A stretch of 64,000 nucleotides of DNA from Evansella sp. AB-P1 (GCF_029688925.1 NZ_JARUKY010000003.1:1-64000); one strand, 5' to 3'. Counted from the first letter of the stretch, positions 1 through 10,430 are shown. Notes: a model not told the origin generated them from the letters alone. Program-made: numbers and translations.

Positions 1-104
1 CTATGTCCCCGCAGCAAAACGATCCAGCTATAAATGACAAAGCCTATTTAACATAGTATATTTTAGAGGGACAGGAAAGGGTTAAAAAACATTAAATCCC
101 GTGT

Positions 105-148
105 AAAAAAAGAAAAAAGCCACTATTATACAAAATGTATATAGTGAC
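105..148 (-). terminator. Rho-independent terminator of the lipoprotein gene
   Basis: An inverted repeat (CACTATTATACA at 121-132 against TGTATATAGTG at 136-146, one bulge) is followed on the minus strand by a T-rich run. It lies about 12 bases beyond the stop codon of the lipoprotein gene. The first 100 bases of the window hold no gene that I can recognise. Confidence 0.7.
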
Positions 149-158
149 TTATTACTTA

Positions 159-1397
159 TTAGTCTATTAACACTGGATTGAATGTAATATTATTCATACG
201 GTAATTTATTTCATCAACAAAAGCTCCAAAATCACTTACTACTTCTAATTTGATTTCAAATATATATCCATCATTTAAGGGAATGAATTTGAATAAAGTA
301 TAATTATTTCCTCCAACCACATTATCTTTAGACGAAAACACTCTATCAAATTCGTGATCCAACATTTGATACCAACTAGGATTGAAAGTTGAAAGGTCTT
401 CTTCTTCAACTCCATGCCTATCCGCAACAGCATTCAAACTCCTACGTTTATCATCCTCATCCTTTAGGATTTTAAATGACAGCGGTTTTTTCTCTAGACC
501 AAGACTTGTGGTAAATGTGTCTGAAATACCCACTCTTACTGCCGTTTTTAGTCGATACCAATCTATTTCCTCATCATAAAAATCAAATAAGTAACTAACA
601 TGCCCTACATCTACGTTAACCGTTCCCTCTCGGACCATGTCACTAAAGAATTCCTCACCGAAGAATTCATCTACATTTGTACTATACTCTTCATCTAATG
701 AAAATATTTCTATAATCTCTGGATCTAGTTCTGGATGTCTTTCTGCGTAGCTAGCCACTTCCATCTGTACTTCCTCTTCATTAGTAGGCTCTTTTACCGA
801 TTCACCTTGACCACTATCCGTTTTCTCTTCATTAACAATCTTACTTTGTTTTGTTTCTGCTTTTTCATACTGAACATATAATGTATTCCGACTATTGTAA
901 ACTATTCTAATTGACGTATGGGATAAATTATTAAAAGTATATGTAATATGTTCTGAATCACCCGAAGGTCTTCCAGTAGGTTTTCCATATAAATTCGTAA
1001 GTTTATCTTTTATTTCTTCTAAGGCTTTCTTATCTTCTTTCTCTCCTGTAGTTTGAATGACATAAAAACCGCTATATAGTTTGCCTTCTACGAAAGAATA
1101 TATAACCACAGCATTGTAATCAAAGAATTCATCTGAATATTGTAATGCGCCATCTTCTTGTTCAGTTAAAAAATGAGCCGTTTCTGTTTTTTTCACTTCA
1201 TCAGCACTCATTCCCCATGTAGAGTTCCTAAAAAATACTTCTTCTCCTATAATTTCATCAACTTCTGCTGCGCTTGTCTCTTCTTGTTTGTCAAGGTCGA
1301 TAGCTTCCCCGTTATCTGTTGCGCTGCTAGATTCGTTGCTACATGCCGTTAAAAATAACAATAATACTCCTAAAATTACTATTTGCCTAGTTTTCAT
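159..1397 (-). CDS. Hypothetical lipoprotein, 412 aa
   Basis: Exported lipoprotein of unknown function. A type II signal peptide is clear: Lys/Arg near the start, a hydrophobic stretch, then the lipobox LTAC with the lipidated cysteine at residue 19, followed by a Ser/Thr/Glu-rich linker. The mature protein is acidic. One globular part (about residues 50-185) contains a phrase, WGMSADEVKKTE, seen in uncharacterised Bacillus lipoproteins. A Glu/Gln/Lys-rich linker (about 185-215) separates it from a second part (about 220-412). A ribosome binding site (GGAGG) sits 7-8 bases before the ATG. It is a single gene with its own terminator. I recognise no enzymatic motif; a cell-surface role is inferred only from the lipid anchor. 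Confidence 0.85.
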   Translation of the reverse strand: MKTRQIVILGVLLLFLTACSNESSSATDNGEAIDLDKQEETSAAEVDEIIGEEVFFRNSTWGMSADEVKKTETAHFLTEQEDGALQYSDEFFDYNAVVIYSFVEGKLYSGFYVIQTTGEKEDKKALEEIKDKLTNLYGKPTGRPSGDSEHITYTFNNLSHTSIRIVYNSRNTLYVQYEKAETKQSKIVNEEKTDSGQGESVKEPTNEEEVQMEVASYAERHPELDPEIIEIFSLDEEYSTNVDEFFGEEFFSDMVREGTVNVDVGHVSYLFDFYDEEIDWYRLKTAVRVGISDTFTTSLGLEKKPLSFKILKDEDDKRRSLNAVADRHGVEEEDLSTFNPSWYQMLDHEFDRVFSSKDNVVGGNNYTLFKFIPLNDGYIFEIKLEVVSDFGAFVDEINYRMNNITFNPVLID

Positions 1398-1580
1398 AAA
1401 CGTTCCTCCACTTCCATATTTCTACTTATTTTTTACTAACAAATTATAGCATGATACTAAAAAGAGGGAACAAACTTCTCTTTATTTTAAAGATTATTTT
1501 TAAAAAAGTTGTCAATTTAATCTCAATCAATTACATTTTTTTTATGTTCGGAGTACATCTCATACGTGTCGAACTCTGCA

Positions 1581-1893
1581 TCAATCGATCAGTTCTTTTT
1601 CTACTATTCTAACCGCTTCTAATAAAACCTTTTCATCTTTTAATATTGCATATTCTAAATTCCTTCCAATAGCTTCTTTACATACTTTTAAAGCTAATCT
1701 GTAACTTTCATTTGCTGATTTTTTTCTTTTCTCTTTGAAATTAAACAAAATGGGCAGATTGGAGATTCTCAATAAAACTATGCAACCTCTTAATTTTCTC
1801 AGATATTTCAAGAGAATTCATAACAAATTCCCTTAAATCAATTTTGCTTTTTGATAAATCATCAACTAAATCATCCAATTCTTTTTCGGTCAT
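1581..1893 (-). pseudogene. Small gene split by a frameshift
   Basis: Two overlapping minus-strand frames look like one small protein. The first frame starts at the ATG at 1893 behind a strong AGGAGG site and runs 50 codons (MTEKELDDLVDD..., ending at 1741). The second frame carries the C-terminal part (KKSANESYRLALKVCKEA..., ending at 1581) and has no ribosome binding site of its own. A one-base shift in the CCCATTTTG stretch near 1750 would join them into a protein of about 100 residues, helical and charged. The start gene reads well and so does the tail, which is why I call a broken gene rather than two genes. Function not recognised. A sequencing error or a programmed shift are alternatives. 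Confidence 0.5.
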
Positions 1894-2011
1894 TCTCAAT
1901 CCTCCTATGTCGCAGTTTTGAGTCTACTTTGCAGTAGCTGTTATACAAATAAATTAAATTATTGAAGTCAAGTGGGACAAAGTCCCTGTCCCTATGTCCC
2001 ATTTTAAACAC

Positions 2012-2043
2012 AAATAAAAAACCACCATATATATGTATGGTGG
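2012..2043 (-). terminator. Terminator at the tmRNA 3' end
   Basis: CCACCATA (2022-2029) pairs with TATGGTGG (2036-2043), followed on the minus strand by TTTTTTATTT. The stem includes the CCA end of tmRNA, so the mature 3' end must be produced by trimming after termination. Confidence 0.75.
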
Positions 2044-2403
2044 AGACGGTGGGAATCGAACCCACGTCCAGAGATAACGCAACTTAAGCGTCTACGAGCG
2101 TAGTCAGTTTATTAGCATTTCGCTAACACTTCAGCCAACTGACAGGCTTCCGTGTAGCTATCCTGATTAATCTCTTCCTATTGTCCTCAGGCGGTGGACG
2201 CAAGGCGTATCCCACTATAAGTGAGTCCCTGATCCTTCACATGGGCGATGAAGGGAGGAACCGCTATGCGCTACTTATTAGGCAGCTAAAGCGAAGTTGT
2301 TTTGTTCTTTGCCAACTATAGGCGATGGGCGTTTTATACGAGGACACCCAGCTCGGCCCGCGACTTAAGCACGACCTACCCCTGTCGAATCCAGAACGTC
2401 CCC
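2038..2403 (-). ncRNA. ssrA: tmRNA (transfer-messenger RNA)
   Basis: tmRNA rescues ribosomes stalled on broken mRNAs and adds a degradation tag, working with SmpB. The 5' end GGGGACGTT followed by GGATTCGACAG is the family signature; GGGGAC pairs with GTCTCC near the 3' end, leaving discriminator A and an encoded CCA at 2038-2040. A T-arm (GGTGGGAATCGAACCCACG in plus orientation) is present. The tag reading frame starts at 2313 and ends with tandem TAA stops at 2278, giving A-GKEQNNFALAA with the first alanine supplied by the tRNA-like part. The tag ends in ALAA as expected for ClpXP recognition. smpB is nearby but a fucosidase-type gene lies between them, unlike the adjacent smpB-ssrA of B. 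subtilis. Confidence 0.96.
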
Positions 2404-2511
2404 ATGTAAGTGACATCGACCTTATTTGTTCGATGCACATAAGGAATCGTTACGGATAGAATAGATCTAAGCTGATCGCTTATTCAATTATGTTTCGTAA
2501 CTGTATAAATA

Positions 2512-2539
2512 ATTATAACACATTTACATTATAGTTCAA
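2512..2539 (-). promoter_or_regulatory. Sigma-A promoter of ssrA
   Basis: On the minus strand TTGAAC (2539-2534), a 16-base spacer and a perfect TATAAT (2517-2512). Transcription would start near 2505, giving a leader of about 100 bases before the mature tmRNA 5' end at 2403, to be removed by RNase P. Confidence 0.7.
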
Positions 2540-2713
2540 ATGGTAACCATCACCAGTGTTGCTAACTATCATAAAGGAATAAGTTTGCAATTATCTCTAT
2601 CTGAATTTAGAACATGCCTTATCGTAGCAGGATAAATTAAATTGTTGTCTAAATATAATGGTATTAGAAGTTAACCACTTTTATGACCCTAATGGAACAT
2701 GAAAGGAGATTAT

Positions 2714-5005
2714 ATGGGAACCTCAATTTGGTATAAACAACCAGCTAAGGATTGGGATGAAGCCTTACCACTTGGAAATGGGAGATTAGGAGCAATGGTT
2801 TTTGGAGAAGTAGAAAAAGAACGTTTGCAACTGAATGAAGATTCGGTATGGTATGGAGGCCCTAGAGATCGAAACAACCCTGATGCACAAAAGTACTTAC
2901 CAGAAATAAGAAAGCTTTTATCTGAAGGAAAGTTAAAAGAAGCTGAAAAGTTAGCAGCCCTTGCTCTACCAGGAATTCCTGAATGCCAAAGACATTATGA
3001 ACCTCTCGGTGATCTTTATATTCAAATGAAACATGGTTTAGGTGAATTCTCAGATTATCGTCGAGAATTGAATTTACACACTGGAGTAGCAACCGTTGAA
3101 TACAAAATAGCCGACATAGCATATAAAAGAGAAGTGTTTACAAGTTATCCAAATCAAGCAATAGTTATGAGAATTACATCTTCAGTTGAAAAGAGTATTT
3201 CGTTTCAGACATATCTCGATCGAGGAAAAGGAAGAAACTATGACAATATGGAGGCTTTGGCAAAGGACCGGTTAGTAATGCGAGGTGTTACTGGAGGAAA
3301 AGATGGCATTCATTTTAGAAGTGTCGTGCAGGCAATTCCTGATAATGGAACCGTAAAAACAATCGGAAACCGTCTCATTGTAGAAAACGCTGATGCTGTA
3401 ACTGTCATCTTAACTGCAGGAACTTCCTATCGTTTTGAAAATTCAGAGGATTATTGTTTACAATTACTGGACTCTGCTTCGGCTTTATCTTATAAACAAT
3501 TACTTCTACACCACTTACATGACTATCAAGAACTATTTAAACGTGTAGAATTTCAATTGGTTGAACCCCATGTAAAACATTCCCTCCCTACTGATGAACG
3601 ACTTGAATTACTTAGAAATGGAAATGGGGAAAGTGATCTGGATTTACTTTCTACCTACTTCCATTTCGGAAGGTACTTATTGATTTCCTCTAGTCGTCCA
3701 GGATCACTGCCAGCTACTTTGCAAGGTATATGGAATGATAGAATGACTCCACCGTGGGATAGTAAATTCACGGTTAACATCAATACAGAAATGAATTACT
3801 GGCCTACTGAAATATGTCAATTATCAGAGTGTCACGAACCTTTATTCGATCTTATTGAAAGGATGAGAATACCTGGACGTATCACAGCTGAAAAAATGTA
3901 TGGTTGTCGTGGATTTGTAGCCCACCATAATACAGATATTTGGGGCGATACAGCACCAAAAGATATTTATATGCTAGCATCATTTTGGCCAATGGGTGTA
4001 GCTTGGTTATGTTTACATTTGTGGGAGCATTTCGAATATACAGGAGACACAGAGTTTTTGCACAACATTTACGATACTCTGAGGGAAGCGTCCTTGTTCT
4101 TTGTAGATTTTCTACAAGAAACAGAGGATGGTTATTTGATCACAACTCCATCTGTTTCACCAGAGAACACTTATCTATTGCCAAATGGAGAAAAAGGCGT
4201 ATTGTGTGAAGCACCATCTATGGATAGTCAGATTCTCCATGCTTTGTTTACGTCTGTCGTAAAAGCTAGTGAGATTCTCGCACAGGATAAGGAATACCGC
4301 ATTCAATTAGAAAGAATGAAAGAAAAGCTTCCAAAGCCGCAAATTGGGAAGTATGGTCAAATTCAAGAATGGTTAGAGGATTATGAAGAAGCGGAACCTG
4401 GCCATCGGCATATCTCCCATCTTTTTGCCCTACATCCTGGCAAACAAATATCCCCAAGAAAGACACCTGAATTAGCGGAAGCAGCGAAAATAACATTAGA
4501 AAGAAGACTGAAGCACGGTGGTGGACATACAGGGTGGAGTAGAGCTTGGATCATTAACATGTGGAGTCGGTTAGAAGATGGCGAATTAGCATATCAAAAC
4601 TTGCTAGACCTTCTGAAAGCATCTACACTACCAAATTTATTTGACAATCATCCACCATTCCAAATCGATGGAAACTTTGGCGGTACAGCTGGTATGGCAG
4701 AAATGGTGCTGCAAAGTCATCTGGAGGAAGTTAGTTTACTACCGGCATTGCCAAAACAATGGTCAAGCGGCAAAGTAAAGGGTCTACGAGCAAGAGGGGG
4801 CTTTGAAATAGCGATGGACTGGGAAGATAACAAATTAAAAAATGCACAGATAACATCTTTAATTGGGAATACTTGTACAGTGAGATTACCTAATGACATT
4901 TCCCTCATTACTTGTGATGATGTAGAAGTCCAGGTTAAAAAGATAGAAGACTTCGTTTTCCAGTTTGAGACGGAAAAAGGGAAACACTATTTTCTATCAA
5001 CATAA
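2714..5005 (+). CDS. GH95 family glycosidase (alpha-L-fucosidase type)
   Basis: Inverting glycosidase that would remove terminal alpha-1,2-L-fucose (some GH95 members act on alpha-L-galactose) from plant xyloglucan or other glycans. Family hallmarks: N-terminal [21 protein letters not shown], the asparagine motif [10 protein letters not shown] (about residue 352, the Asn pair that assists the water in known members), PSVSPEN with a candidate acidic residue (about 480), and [13 protein letters not shown] (about 651). Length about 763 residues fits the family. No signal peptide, so it is probably cytoplasmic and acts on imported oligosaccharides. I chose the ATG at 2714 because AAAGGAG at 2702-2708 precedes it by five bases; an upstream in-frame ATG at 2699 has that site inside the gene. 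It is the only plus-strand gene here and interrupts smpB-ssrA, which suggests later insertion. Substrate is inferred. Confidence 0.88.
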   Translation: MGTSIWYKQPAKDWDEALPLGNGRLGAMVFGEVEKERLQLNEDSVWYGGPRDRNNPDAQKYLPEIRKLLSEGKLKEAEKLAALALPGIPECQRHYEPLGDLYIQMKHGLGEFSDYRRELNLHTGVATVEYKIADIAYKREVFTSYPNQAIVMRITSSVEKSISFQTYLDRGKGRNYDNMEALAKDRLVMRGVTGGKDGIHFRSVVQAIPDNGTVKTIGNRLIVENADAVTVILTAGTSYRFENSEDYCLQLLDSASALSYKQLLLHHLHDYQELFKRVEFQLVEPHVKHSLPTDERLELLRNGNGESDLDLLSTYFHFGRYLLISSSRPGSLPATLQGIWNDRMTPPWDSKFTVNINTEMNYWPTEICQLSECHEPLFDLIERMRIPGRITAEKMYGCRGFVAHHNTDIWGDTAPKDIYMLASFWPMGVAWLCLHLWEHFEYTGDTEFLHNIYDTLREASLFFVDFLQETEDGYLITTPSVSPENTYLLPNGEKGVLCEAPSMDSQILHALFTSVVKASEILAQDKEYRIQLERMKEKLPKPQIGKYGQIQEWLEDYEEAEPGHRHISHLFALHPGKQISPRKTPELAEAAKITLERRLKHGGGHTGWSRAWIINMWSRLEDGELAYQNLLDLLKASTLPNLFDNHPPFQIDGNFGGTAGMAEMVLQSHLEEVSLLPALPKQWSSGKVKGLRARGGFEIAMDWEDNKLKNAQITSLIGNTCTVRLPNDISLITCDDVEVQVKKIEDFVFQFETEKGKHYFLST

Positions 5006-5063
5006 ATGATATTGTTAAACAAACAGACGTAAAAGGACATACCAAGTAGGATACGCAAGTTAC

Positions 5064-5100
5064 AAATGACCTCGGATACATTATCCGAGGTCATTCATTT
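5064..5100. terminator. Bidirectional terminator between GH95 gene and smpB
   Basis: GACCTCGGAT and ATCCGAGGTC form a perfect 10-bp stem (extended by A-T pairs to AAATGACC/GGTCATT) with a five-base loop, ending in a T-rich stretch on the plus strand and an A-rich stretch that can serve the minus strand. It lies between convergent genes. Confidence 0.8.
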
Positions 5101-5102
5101 AG

Positions 5103-5570
5103 TTAACGTCCTAACTGTTGGTCTTTGAAGGCCCGTTGAATTTCACGTTTTGCATCCTTTTTCTTCAAATCTTCACGCTTATCATACTTCTTCTTCCCTT
5201 TTCCAAGTCCAAGAAGTGTTTTCGCAAAACCGTTCTTAATATAAATTTTAAGAGGAACCAGTGTGTACCCTTTTTCCTTCGTTAATCCAATAAGCTTACT
5301 AATTTCCTTTTTATGCATGAGTAATTTCCTCGTACGAACAGGATCGTGATTATAGCGATTCCCTTGTTCGTACGGACTAATGTGCATATTATGTAGCCAC
5401 ACTTCTCCATTACTAACTCTGGCAAAGGAATCCTTCAAATTGCCCCGGCCATTTCGAAGAGACTTTATTTCTGTTCCAGTTAAAATCATCCCTGCTTCGT
5501 ATGTTTCTTCAATATGATAGTCATGTCTTGCTTTTTTATTTTGGGCGATTAGTTTCCCTTCAGTTGCCAT
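5103..5570 (-). CDS. smpB: SsrA-binding protein SmpB
   Basis: Small basic protein that binds tmRNA, delivers it to stalled ribosomes and mimics the missing anticodon arm and codon. The 155 residues match the usual length. Recognisable blocks are [39 protein letters not shown], and the basic C-terminal tail [20 protein letters not shown] that enters the mRNA channel. The ATG follows AAAGGATG by a normal distance. It lies downstream of rnr as in B. subtilis, but a hairpin terminator separates the two. Its RNA partner ssrA is 2.7 kb further on, beyond the GH95 gene. Confidence 0.97.
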   Translation of the reverse strand: MATEGKLIAQNKKARHDYHIEETYEAGMILTGTEIKSLRNGRGNLKDSFARVSNGEVWLHNMHISPYEQGNRYNHDPVRTRKLLMHKKEISKLIGLTKEKGYTLVPLKIYIKNGFAKTLLGLGKGKKKYDKREDLKKKDAKREIQRAFKDQQLGR

Positions 5571-5723
5571 AATTTTGCATCCTTTCCATACAGCTCATTA
5601 CTTTATCTTATCAAATTTCTTGTAGTTGTTCAATTTGTTTCAGTGTTTCGAGTAGCGTTCTTATTACACCAAGAATAAGCGTTTATTGATCTCCATTATC
5701 CTTCTTAGTTAATATCCTCCATG

Positions 5724-5778
5724 AAAAAAGCAAGCTAATCTTCTCAGACTCATTACTGAGAATTTCTTAGCTTGCTTT
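5724..5778 (-). terminator. Terminator after rnr
   Basis: Long imperfect stem: AAAGCAAGCTAA (ending at 5737) pairs with TTAGCTTGCTTT (5766-5777), with an inner TTCTCAG/CTGAGAA pair. A T-run follows on the minus strand. It implies that smpB has its own promoter in 5571-5720 or depends on read-through. Confidence 0.75.
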
Positions 5779-5813
5779 AGACTATCCCCTGTAGCAGGAT
5801 TATTTCTTCACTT

Positions 5814-8168
5814 TTATTTCCGCTTCTTCTTCCCTTTTTTCCGCTTATTTGCTGGGGCGTTTTCGAAGAACTTTTTCTTCTTCTTTTTCCCTTTGCCTTT
5901 TCCTTTATCTTTCCCATCACCTTTAGGAGGCCTTGCCCCAAGATCTAAGCCACCCTTTTCACTTCCCGGCTTCTTTTTACGAGATGGCCGTTTTCCTCCT
6001 TCAATGACACGAGGACGATCAAGTTTTCTTTCTTTTCTCGGTTTCATGCCAACTACTTCAAAATCAATAATACGTTCCTCTATATTAACATTGATTAAGC
6101 GAACCTCAATCTCGTCACCAATACGGAAGACGTTCCCAGTCCGTTCTCCAATCATGGCGTATTGGTTTTCATCGTAGTGATAGTAATCATCAGTCAAATA
6201 GCTCACATGGACAAGTCCTTCGATCGTATTAGGCAATTCAACAAACAATCCAAAGTTTGTTACGCCACTAATAATGCCTTCAAACTCTTGTCCTACTTTA
6301 TCTTCCATAAACTGTACCTTTTTCAATTCATCTGTTTCACGACTTGCATCCTCTGCACGACGTTCCATTTCTGAGGAATGCTTCGCAATTTCATACAGCT
6401 TCTCGCCCCATTTTTCTCGGGTCTTTTCATCTGTTTTCCCTTCGATTAAATACGTTCGAATTAAGCGATGAACGATTAAATCAGGGTATCTTCGAATCGG
6501 TGATGTAAAGTGTGTATAAAAATCTGCTGACAACCCAAAGTGACCGATGTTTTCTGGATCATATTTTGCTTGTCTCATCGACCGAAGCATAACAGTACTG
6601 ATGACCGCTTCCTCTGGCTCCCCTTTCACCTGTTCAAGAAGCTCCTGTAAGGCTCTCGGATGAATCGTATTAGCAGCTCCCTTCACTACATAACCAAAGT
6701 TCGTAATAAATTCTAAGAACTTATTTAATTTCTCCTCATCTGGATCCTCATGGATACGGTACATGAAAGGAATCTTCATCCAATGGAAGTGCTCCGCAAT
6801 TGTTTCATTTGCAGCAAGCATAAATTCCTCAATTAATCTTTCCGCAACGGAACGATCTCGCATGACAATATCCGTTGGCTTCCCTTCATCATCCACTAAT
6901 ACCTTCGCTTCTTTAAAATCGAAGTCAATGGCACCTCTAGCCATACGCTTATTCCGTAATATTTCCGCTAATTCTTCCATCCCTTTAAAAAATGGAATGA
7001 GCTCTTCGAATCGTTTTGATACTTCCTCGTCTTCCTCTTGGAGAATTTTCCGAACCTCTGTATAAGTCATACGTTCTGTCGTATTAATGACACTTTGAAA
7101 AATTTCATGGTGGACTAATTCCCCTTGAGGATTAAATTCCATTTCACATGATAATGTGAGTCGATCCACCTGAGGATTTAAGGAACAAATCCCATTTGAT
7201 AAACGATGTGGAATCATTGGAATAACTCGATCTACAAGATAGACAGACGTTGCTCTTTCCAATGCTTCTTTATCAATGGGGGAGTTTTCTTTCACATAGT
7301 AAGAAACATCTGCAATATGTACCCCTAATAAGTAATTACCATTCTCCAGTTTTTTCACCTGAACGGCATCATCTAAATCCTTGGCGTCAGCCCCATCAAT
7401 AGTTACAATTGTTTCATCCCGTAAATCACGACGGTTTTCAATTTCACTAGGATCTATTTCGTCTGGCACAGAGCTAGCGTGATCGAGAGTTTCCTGTTCA
7501 AACTCACCTGGTAAGCCGTGCTTGTAGATGACGGATAATATATCTACCCCAGGGTCATTTTTATGACCAAGAACCTCTAACACCTGACCTTCAGCACTCA
7601 TTCTACCTTCTGGATATTTCGTGATTTCAACAAGTACCTTATGACCATCAACAGCGGAACCTTCTTTTTTCTTCGGAATAAAAATATCATTTGGGATACG
7701 TTTGTCATCAGGTATGACAAATCCATAATGCTTATCATCCACATACGTCCCTACCGTTGTTTTCACACCACGTTCTAGAATACGTATAATGGCCCCTTCT
7801 GGTCTTGCACCAGTTGATCCAGGATGAAGTCTCACCAACACCTTATCCTTATTCATTGCTCCATTCATTTCAGCAGAAGCAATATAAACGTCATCGTGCT
7901 CCACTTCTGTTTTTACAAAAGCAAAGCCTTTCGGGTGCATAATCACTTCGCCTTTTAGAAGGTTCATTTTATTCGGAATACCATACCGGTTACTTCTCGT
8001 CCGAACGAGCTCCCCCTCTTCTTCTAATTCATTTAATAGCTTAACAAACTCTTTAAACTGACTGGAATCCTCCAATCCTAATGCTTCTTCAATGTCTTTA
8101 ATGGCTAGGGGCTTTTCTGCTTCTTCTTTCATATAAGAAAGTAATCGTTCCTTCGTCATTTCTGCCAT
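5814..8168 (-). CDS. rnr: Ribonuclease R (3'-5' exoribonuclease)
   Basis: Processive, hydrolytic 3'-5' exoribonuclease that degrades structured RNA, including defective mRNAs released by trans-translation. Domain order: N-terminal winged helix (about 1-65), cold-shock type OB folds (about 70-220), RNB catalytic domain (about 245-580) with the metal-binding aspartates in [11 protein letters not shown] (about 257-267), an S1 domain ([20 protein letters not shown], about 620-705), and a very Lys/Gly-rich tail. The ATG at 8168 is preferred over the in-frame GTG at 8180, which directly abuts the AAAGGAG site. Neighbours smpB and the yvaK-type esterase keep the B. subtilis order. Confidence 0.95.
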   Translation of the reverse strand: MAEMTKERLLSYMKEEAEKPLAIKDIEEALGLEDSSQFKEFVKLLNELEEEGELVRTRSNRYGIPNKMNLLKGEVIMHPKGFAFVKTEVEHDDVYIASAEMNGAMNKDKVLVRLHPGSTGARPEGAIIRILERGVKTTVGTYVDDKHYGFVIPDDKRIPNDIFIPKKKEGSAVDGHKVLVEITKYPEGRMSAEGQVLEVLGHKNDPGVDILSVIYKHGLPGEFEQETLDHASSVPDEIDPSEIENRRDLRDETIVTIDGADAKDLDDAVQVKKLENGNYLLGVHIADVSYYVKENSPIDKEALERATSVYLVDRVIPMIPHRLSNGICSLNPQVDRLTLSCEMEFNPQGELVHHEIFQSVINTTERMTYTEVRKILQEEDEEVSKRFEELIPFFKGMEELAEILRNKRMARGAIDFDFKEAKVLVDDEGKPTDIVMRDRSVAERLIEEFMLAANETIAEHFHWMKIPFMYRIHEDPDEEKLNKFLEFITNFGYVVKGAANTIHPRALQELLEQVKGEPEEAVISTVMLRSMRQAKYDPENIGHFGLSADFYTHFTSPIRRYPDLIVHRLIRTYLIEGKTDEKTREKWGEKLYEIAKHSSEMERRAEDASRETDELKKVQFMEDKVGQEFEGIISGVTNFGLFVELPNTIEGLVHVSYLTDDYYHYDENQYAMIGERTGNVFRIGDEIEVRLINVNIEERIIDFEVVGMKPRKERKLDRPRVIEGGKRPSRKKKPGSEKGGLDLGARPPKGDGKDKGKGKGKKKKKKFFENAPANKRKKGKKKRK

Positions 8169-8201
8169 AATCTCTAACACTCCTTTCTACTTAGGGACAG
8201 T

Positions 8202-8951
8202 TTATACAGACCAATCTAATTCCTCTAAAAAGGCATAAACCTCCTCGTGAAGCTTATCCCTTTCTTTATCTAGTGTAATGACATGTCCTGATTCTTCGTA
8301 CCATTGCAACTTCTTATGATCTGCTTCGACTTGATCATAAATGATATTTGCACTATCAGGATTAATCATCTCATCCTCTCTCGCTTGAATAACGAGAGTT
8401 GGTGCATAGATCATATCGACATTTTCACGAACCTCTTTAATTAGACCTTGCAATGCTTTTAACGTTTTCATTGGTGTTTTTTTAAATTCTTCCATTTCCT
8501 TTTCAATTTGCTCTTCTGGTTTCTTCTCATGTTTTTTATATTCTCTAGCGTAATCGACTACACCTTTATACATCACTTCTTCACTTTTAATATACATAGG
8601 AGCACACATTGGTATTATTCCCTTTACTGGTAGTGTGTACCCAACTTTCAATGAAAATACACCACCCAATGAAAGTCCTCCAACAGCTATTTCCTCGTAG
8701 CCTAGCTCTTTAAGATGATTGTATCCAGTGAGAACATCATCCCACCAATCCTCTGGCCCATAATGAACGAGCTCTTCTGGTGGAACCGCATGCCCTTTAT
8801 ATTGGGGCGCATGAGAGGTATATCCTCTTTTCTCAAGATATCTACCTAGCATTCGTACATCTGCGGAATTCCCTGTGAAACCGTGAAGAAGCAGTACAGC
8901 TCGCTTCCCTCCTTCAAAGGTAAACGGTTTCGGTTGTGATATATTCATCAT
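8202..8951 (-). CDS. Carboxylesterase, YvaK/Est30 type
   Basis: Alpha/beta-hydrolase that cleaves short-chain esters, probably in the cytoplasm since no signal peptide is present. Seen in the sequence: the oxyanion motif LLHGFTG (21-27), nucleophile elbow GLSLGG with Ser94, an acidic residue in REDEM (about 193) and a C-terminal His in SGHVITLD (about 223). Length 249 residues equals the Geobacillus Est30/B. subtilis YvaK family. AAAGGAG lies eight bases before the first of two consecutive ATGs. It sits 33 bases upstream of rnr and may be co-transcribed with it. The natural substrate is unknown in this family. Confidence 0.9.
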   Translation of the reverse strand: MMNISQPKPFTFEGGKRAVLLLHGFTGNSADVRMLGRYLEKRGYTSHAPQYKGHAVPPEELVHYGPEDWWDDVLTGYNHLKELGYEEIAVGGLSLGGVFSLKVGYTLPVKGIIPMCAPMYIKSEEVMYKGVVDYAREYKKHEKKPEEQIEKEMEEFKKTPMKTLKALQGLIKEVRENVDMIYAPTLVIQAREDEMINPDSANIIYDQVEADHKKLQWYEESGHVITLDKERDKLHEEVYAFLEELDWSV

Positions 8952-9049
8952 GTCAATTTCTCCTTTTATAATGATAGATATGTAATACGTTCCTCAGCTT
9001 CTGAAAAGCAAGAGTCTCCGTGGGATTCCCAGTCATTCTAATTGAAATA

Positions 9050-9160
9050 AATTAATTTTCATCCCCCATGGTAAGGGAATATACCTTAGAAAGAAATTTT
9101 CATCCCCCATGATACAAATCTTCACTTGCATGGGCGTGGGCGGTCTACCCTGAAAAAAAA
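9050..9160. repeat. Two copies of the ~58-bp dispersed palindromic element
   Basis: One truncated copy (ATTTTCATCCCCCATGG, about 9054-9070) and one full copy (9096-9158) of the element found about ten times in the window: start ATTTTCATCCCCCATG, centre CAAATCTTCACTTGCATG, end GGTCTACCCTGAAAA. Both copies have the same orientation. They occupy the gap between the two esterase genes (8952-9243), which holds no gene. Confidence 0.75.
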
Positions 9161-9243
9161 AACCATGCCTTACGATGTGCTGAGAAGGCATGGACAAATA
9201 GTTTATTATGCAACACTACCTTGATGAAATATTAGAAGGTAAA

Positions 9244-9951
9244 TTAACTAGACAACCCCTCTACATCACTTTCCCATAAAAACTCTTCTATTCTTCTAAG
9301 CAATTCATCTTTATCTTCTCCAAACCAAATGTAGTGCTTTGCATTAGGAAAAAAGTATACCTTTTTTTCCTCAGATTCAATTTGCTCGTGAATAAATTCA
9401 GCACTCTTTTTAGGAACAAGCCCATCACATTCCCCTTGTATAATAAGGGTTGGAACTTTAATGTTTCTTAAATGCCTTCGAAGCTGCCTAACCATTTTAG
9501 CAAATTCCTTCGTTGCAATCAGAGGTGTTTCTTTAATCTTTTGACGATAAAACACATACAATTTATCATCTTCTAATTCACCTCTTAATCCCTCCAAAAA
9601 CCATCCCTTCACATCTTGAAACAGTTGTCTTGGATTAATGTAATAGGCAGATGCACTTATTAACACAAGTTTTTCAACTGGATATTTTGATGCAATGTAG
9701 CTGGCAATCATACCACCCATAGAAAAACCAATAACATATACTTTCTCACATCTTTTTAATAATTCTTCAACAGCAACGGTAGCTGCATATATCCAATGTT
9801 TGTACGTCACTCCTCTTAAGCCATCCTTTGATCCATGACCGGGAAGTGTCGGACTATAAACTAACCAGTTTTTCTTTTCCAGGTGCTTGGTAATTGCATC
9901 AATTTCAGCAGGCGTACCTGTAAAACCGTGTAAGCAAAGACATCCTATCAT
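9244..9951 (-). CDS. Alpha/beta hydrolase, second esterase
   Basis: A second serine hydrolase of the carboxylesterase/monoacylglycerol lipase type. Seen: CLHGFTGTPAE (oxyanion region, 6-16), PGHG (37-40), nucleophile elbow GFSMGG with Ser77, Asp in GECDGLVP (about 175) and His in NAKHYIW (about 205). It is 235 residues, without signal peptide. It resembles the neighbouring YvaK-type enzyme in plan but the two are clearly diverged, so a very recent duplication is unlikely. The ribosome binding site is weak (GGGTG). It lies between secG and yvaK, where B. subtilis has only yvaK. Substrate unknown. Confidence 0.85.
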   Translation of the reverse strand: MIGCLCLHGFTGTPAEIDAITKHLEKKNWLVYSPTLPGHGSKDGLRGVTYKHWIYAATVAVEELLKRCEKVYVIGFSMGGMIASYIASKYPVEKLVLISASAYYINPRQLFQDVKGWFLEGLRGELEDDKLYVFYRQKIKETPLIATKEFAKMVRQLRRHLRNIKVPTLIIQGECDGLVPKKSAEFIHEQIESEEKKVYFFPNAKHYIWFGEDKDELLRRIEEFLWESDVEGLSS

Positions 9952-10152
9952 AAGATCACACCCGTTCTTTTATTTACTTATTGTTATCATATTCATATTA
10001 CATTCAAAATGTCATGTTAAATGCTCACTATAATACATACTTTATCATTTATTTTCCCTGTTACGACAATTTTTAACCAAAAATTTTCATTCTCAAGGTG
10101 AGTATGGCTATTGATGAAGAAGTCTTAAGAAGAAGAGGTATGTATGAAGAAA

Positions 10153-10183
10153 TTACAAAAGCAGCAAGCGTATGCCTGCTGCT
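10153..10183 (-). terminator. Probable terminator after secG
   Basis: GCAGCAAGC (10161-10169) pairs with GCCTGCTGC (10174-10182) around a four-base loop, one mismatch, followed on the minus strand by TTTTGTAATTTC. The T-run is short, so termination may be partial. Confidence 0.5.
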
Positions 10184-10199
10184 ACTATTTCCGTTTTAA

Positions 10200-10430
10200 T
10201 TACATATAAAAAGCAACTAGAACTGTAAGTACGAAGAATAGTACTCCAAGAACGACAGTAGCTTTATTTAATACAGCTTCAAGTCCACGAGCTTTTTGCT
10301 TTCCGACGATTTGCTCAGCACCACCAGAAATAGCTCCAGAAAGACCAGCGCTACGACCTGATTGTAATACCACTACAGTAATCAATAAAATAGATACAAT
10401 AACTAATAAAATAGACGCAAATGTTCCCAA
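10200..10430 (-). CDS. secG: Preprotein translocase subunit SecG
   Basis: Small membrane subunit of the SecYEG channel that assists protein export. Two hydrophobic helices (about residues 5-22 and 56-75) flank the conserved loop VVLQSGRSAGLSGAISGG, the family hallmark. Length 76 residues matches B. subtilis SecG. The start codon is TTG at 10430, eight bases after GGAGG. It heads the secG-esterase-rnr-smpB cluster known from Bacilli. Confidence 0.96.
   Translation of the reverse strand: MGTFASILLVIVSILLITVVVLQSGRSAGLSGAISGGAEQIVGKQKARGLEAVLNKATVVLGVLFFVLTVLVAFYM

Noticed and set aside
1871-2065. 64-codon minus-strand ORF over the tmRNA 3' end
   Set aside because: It covers the tmRNA terminator and the start of the small gene; it is a shadow.
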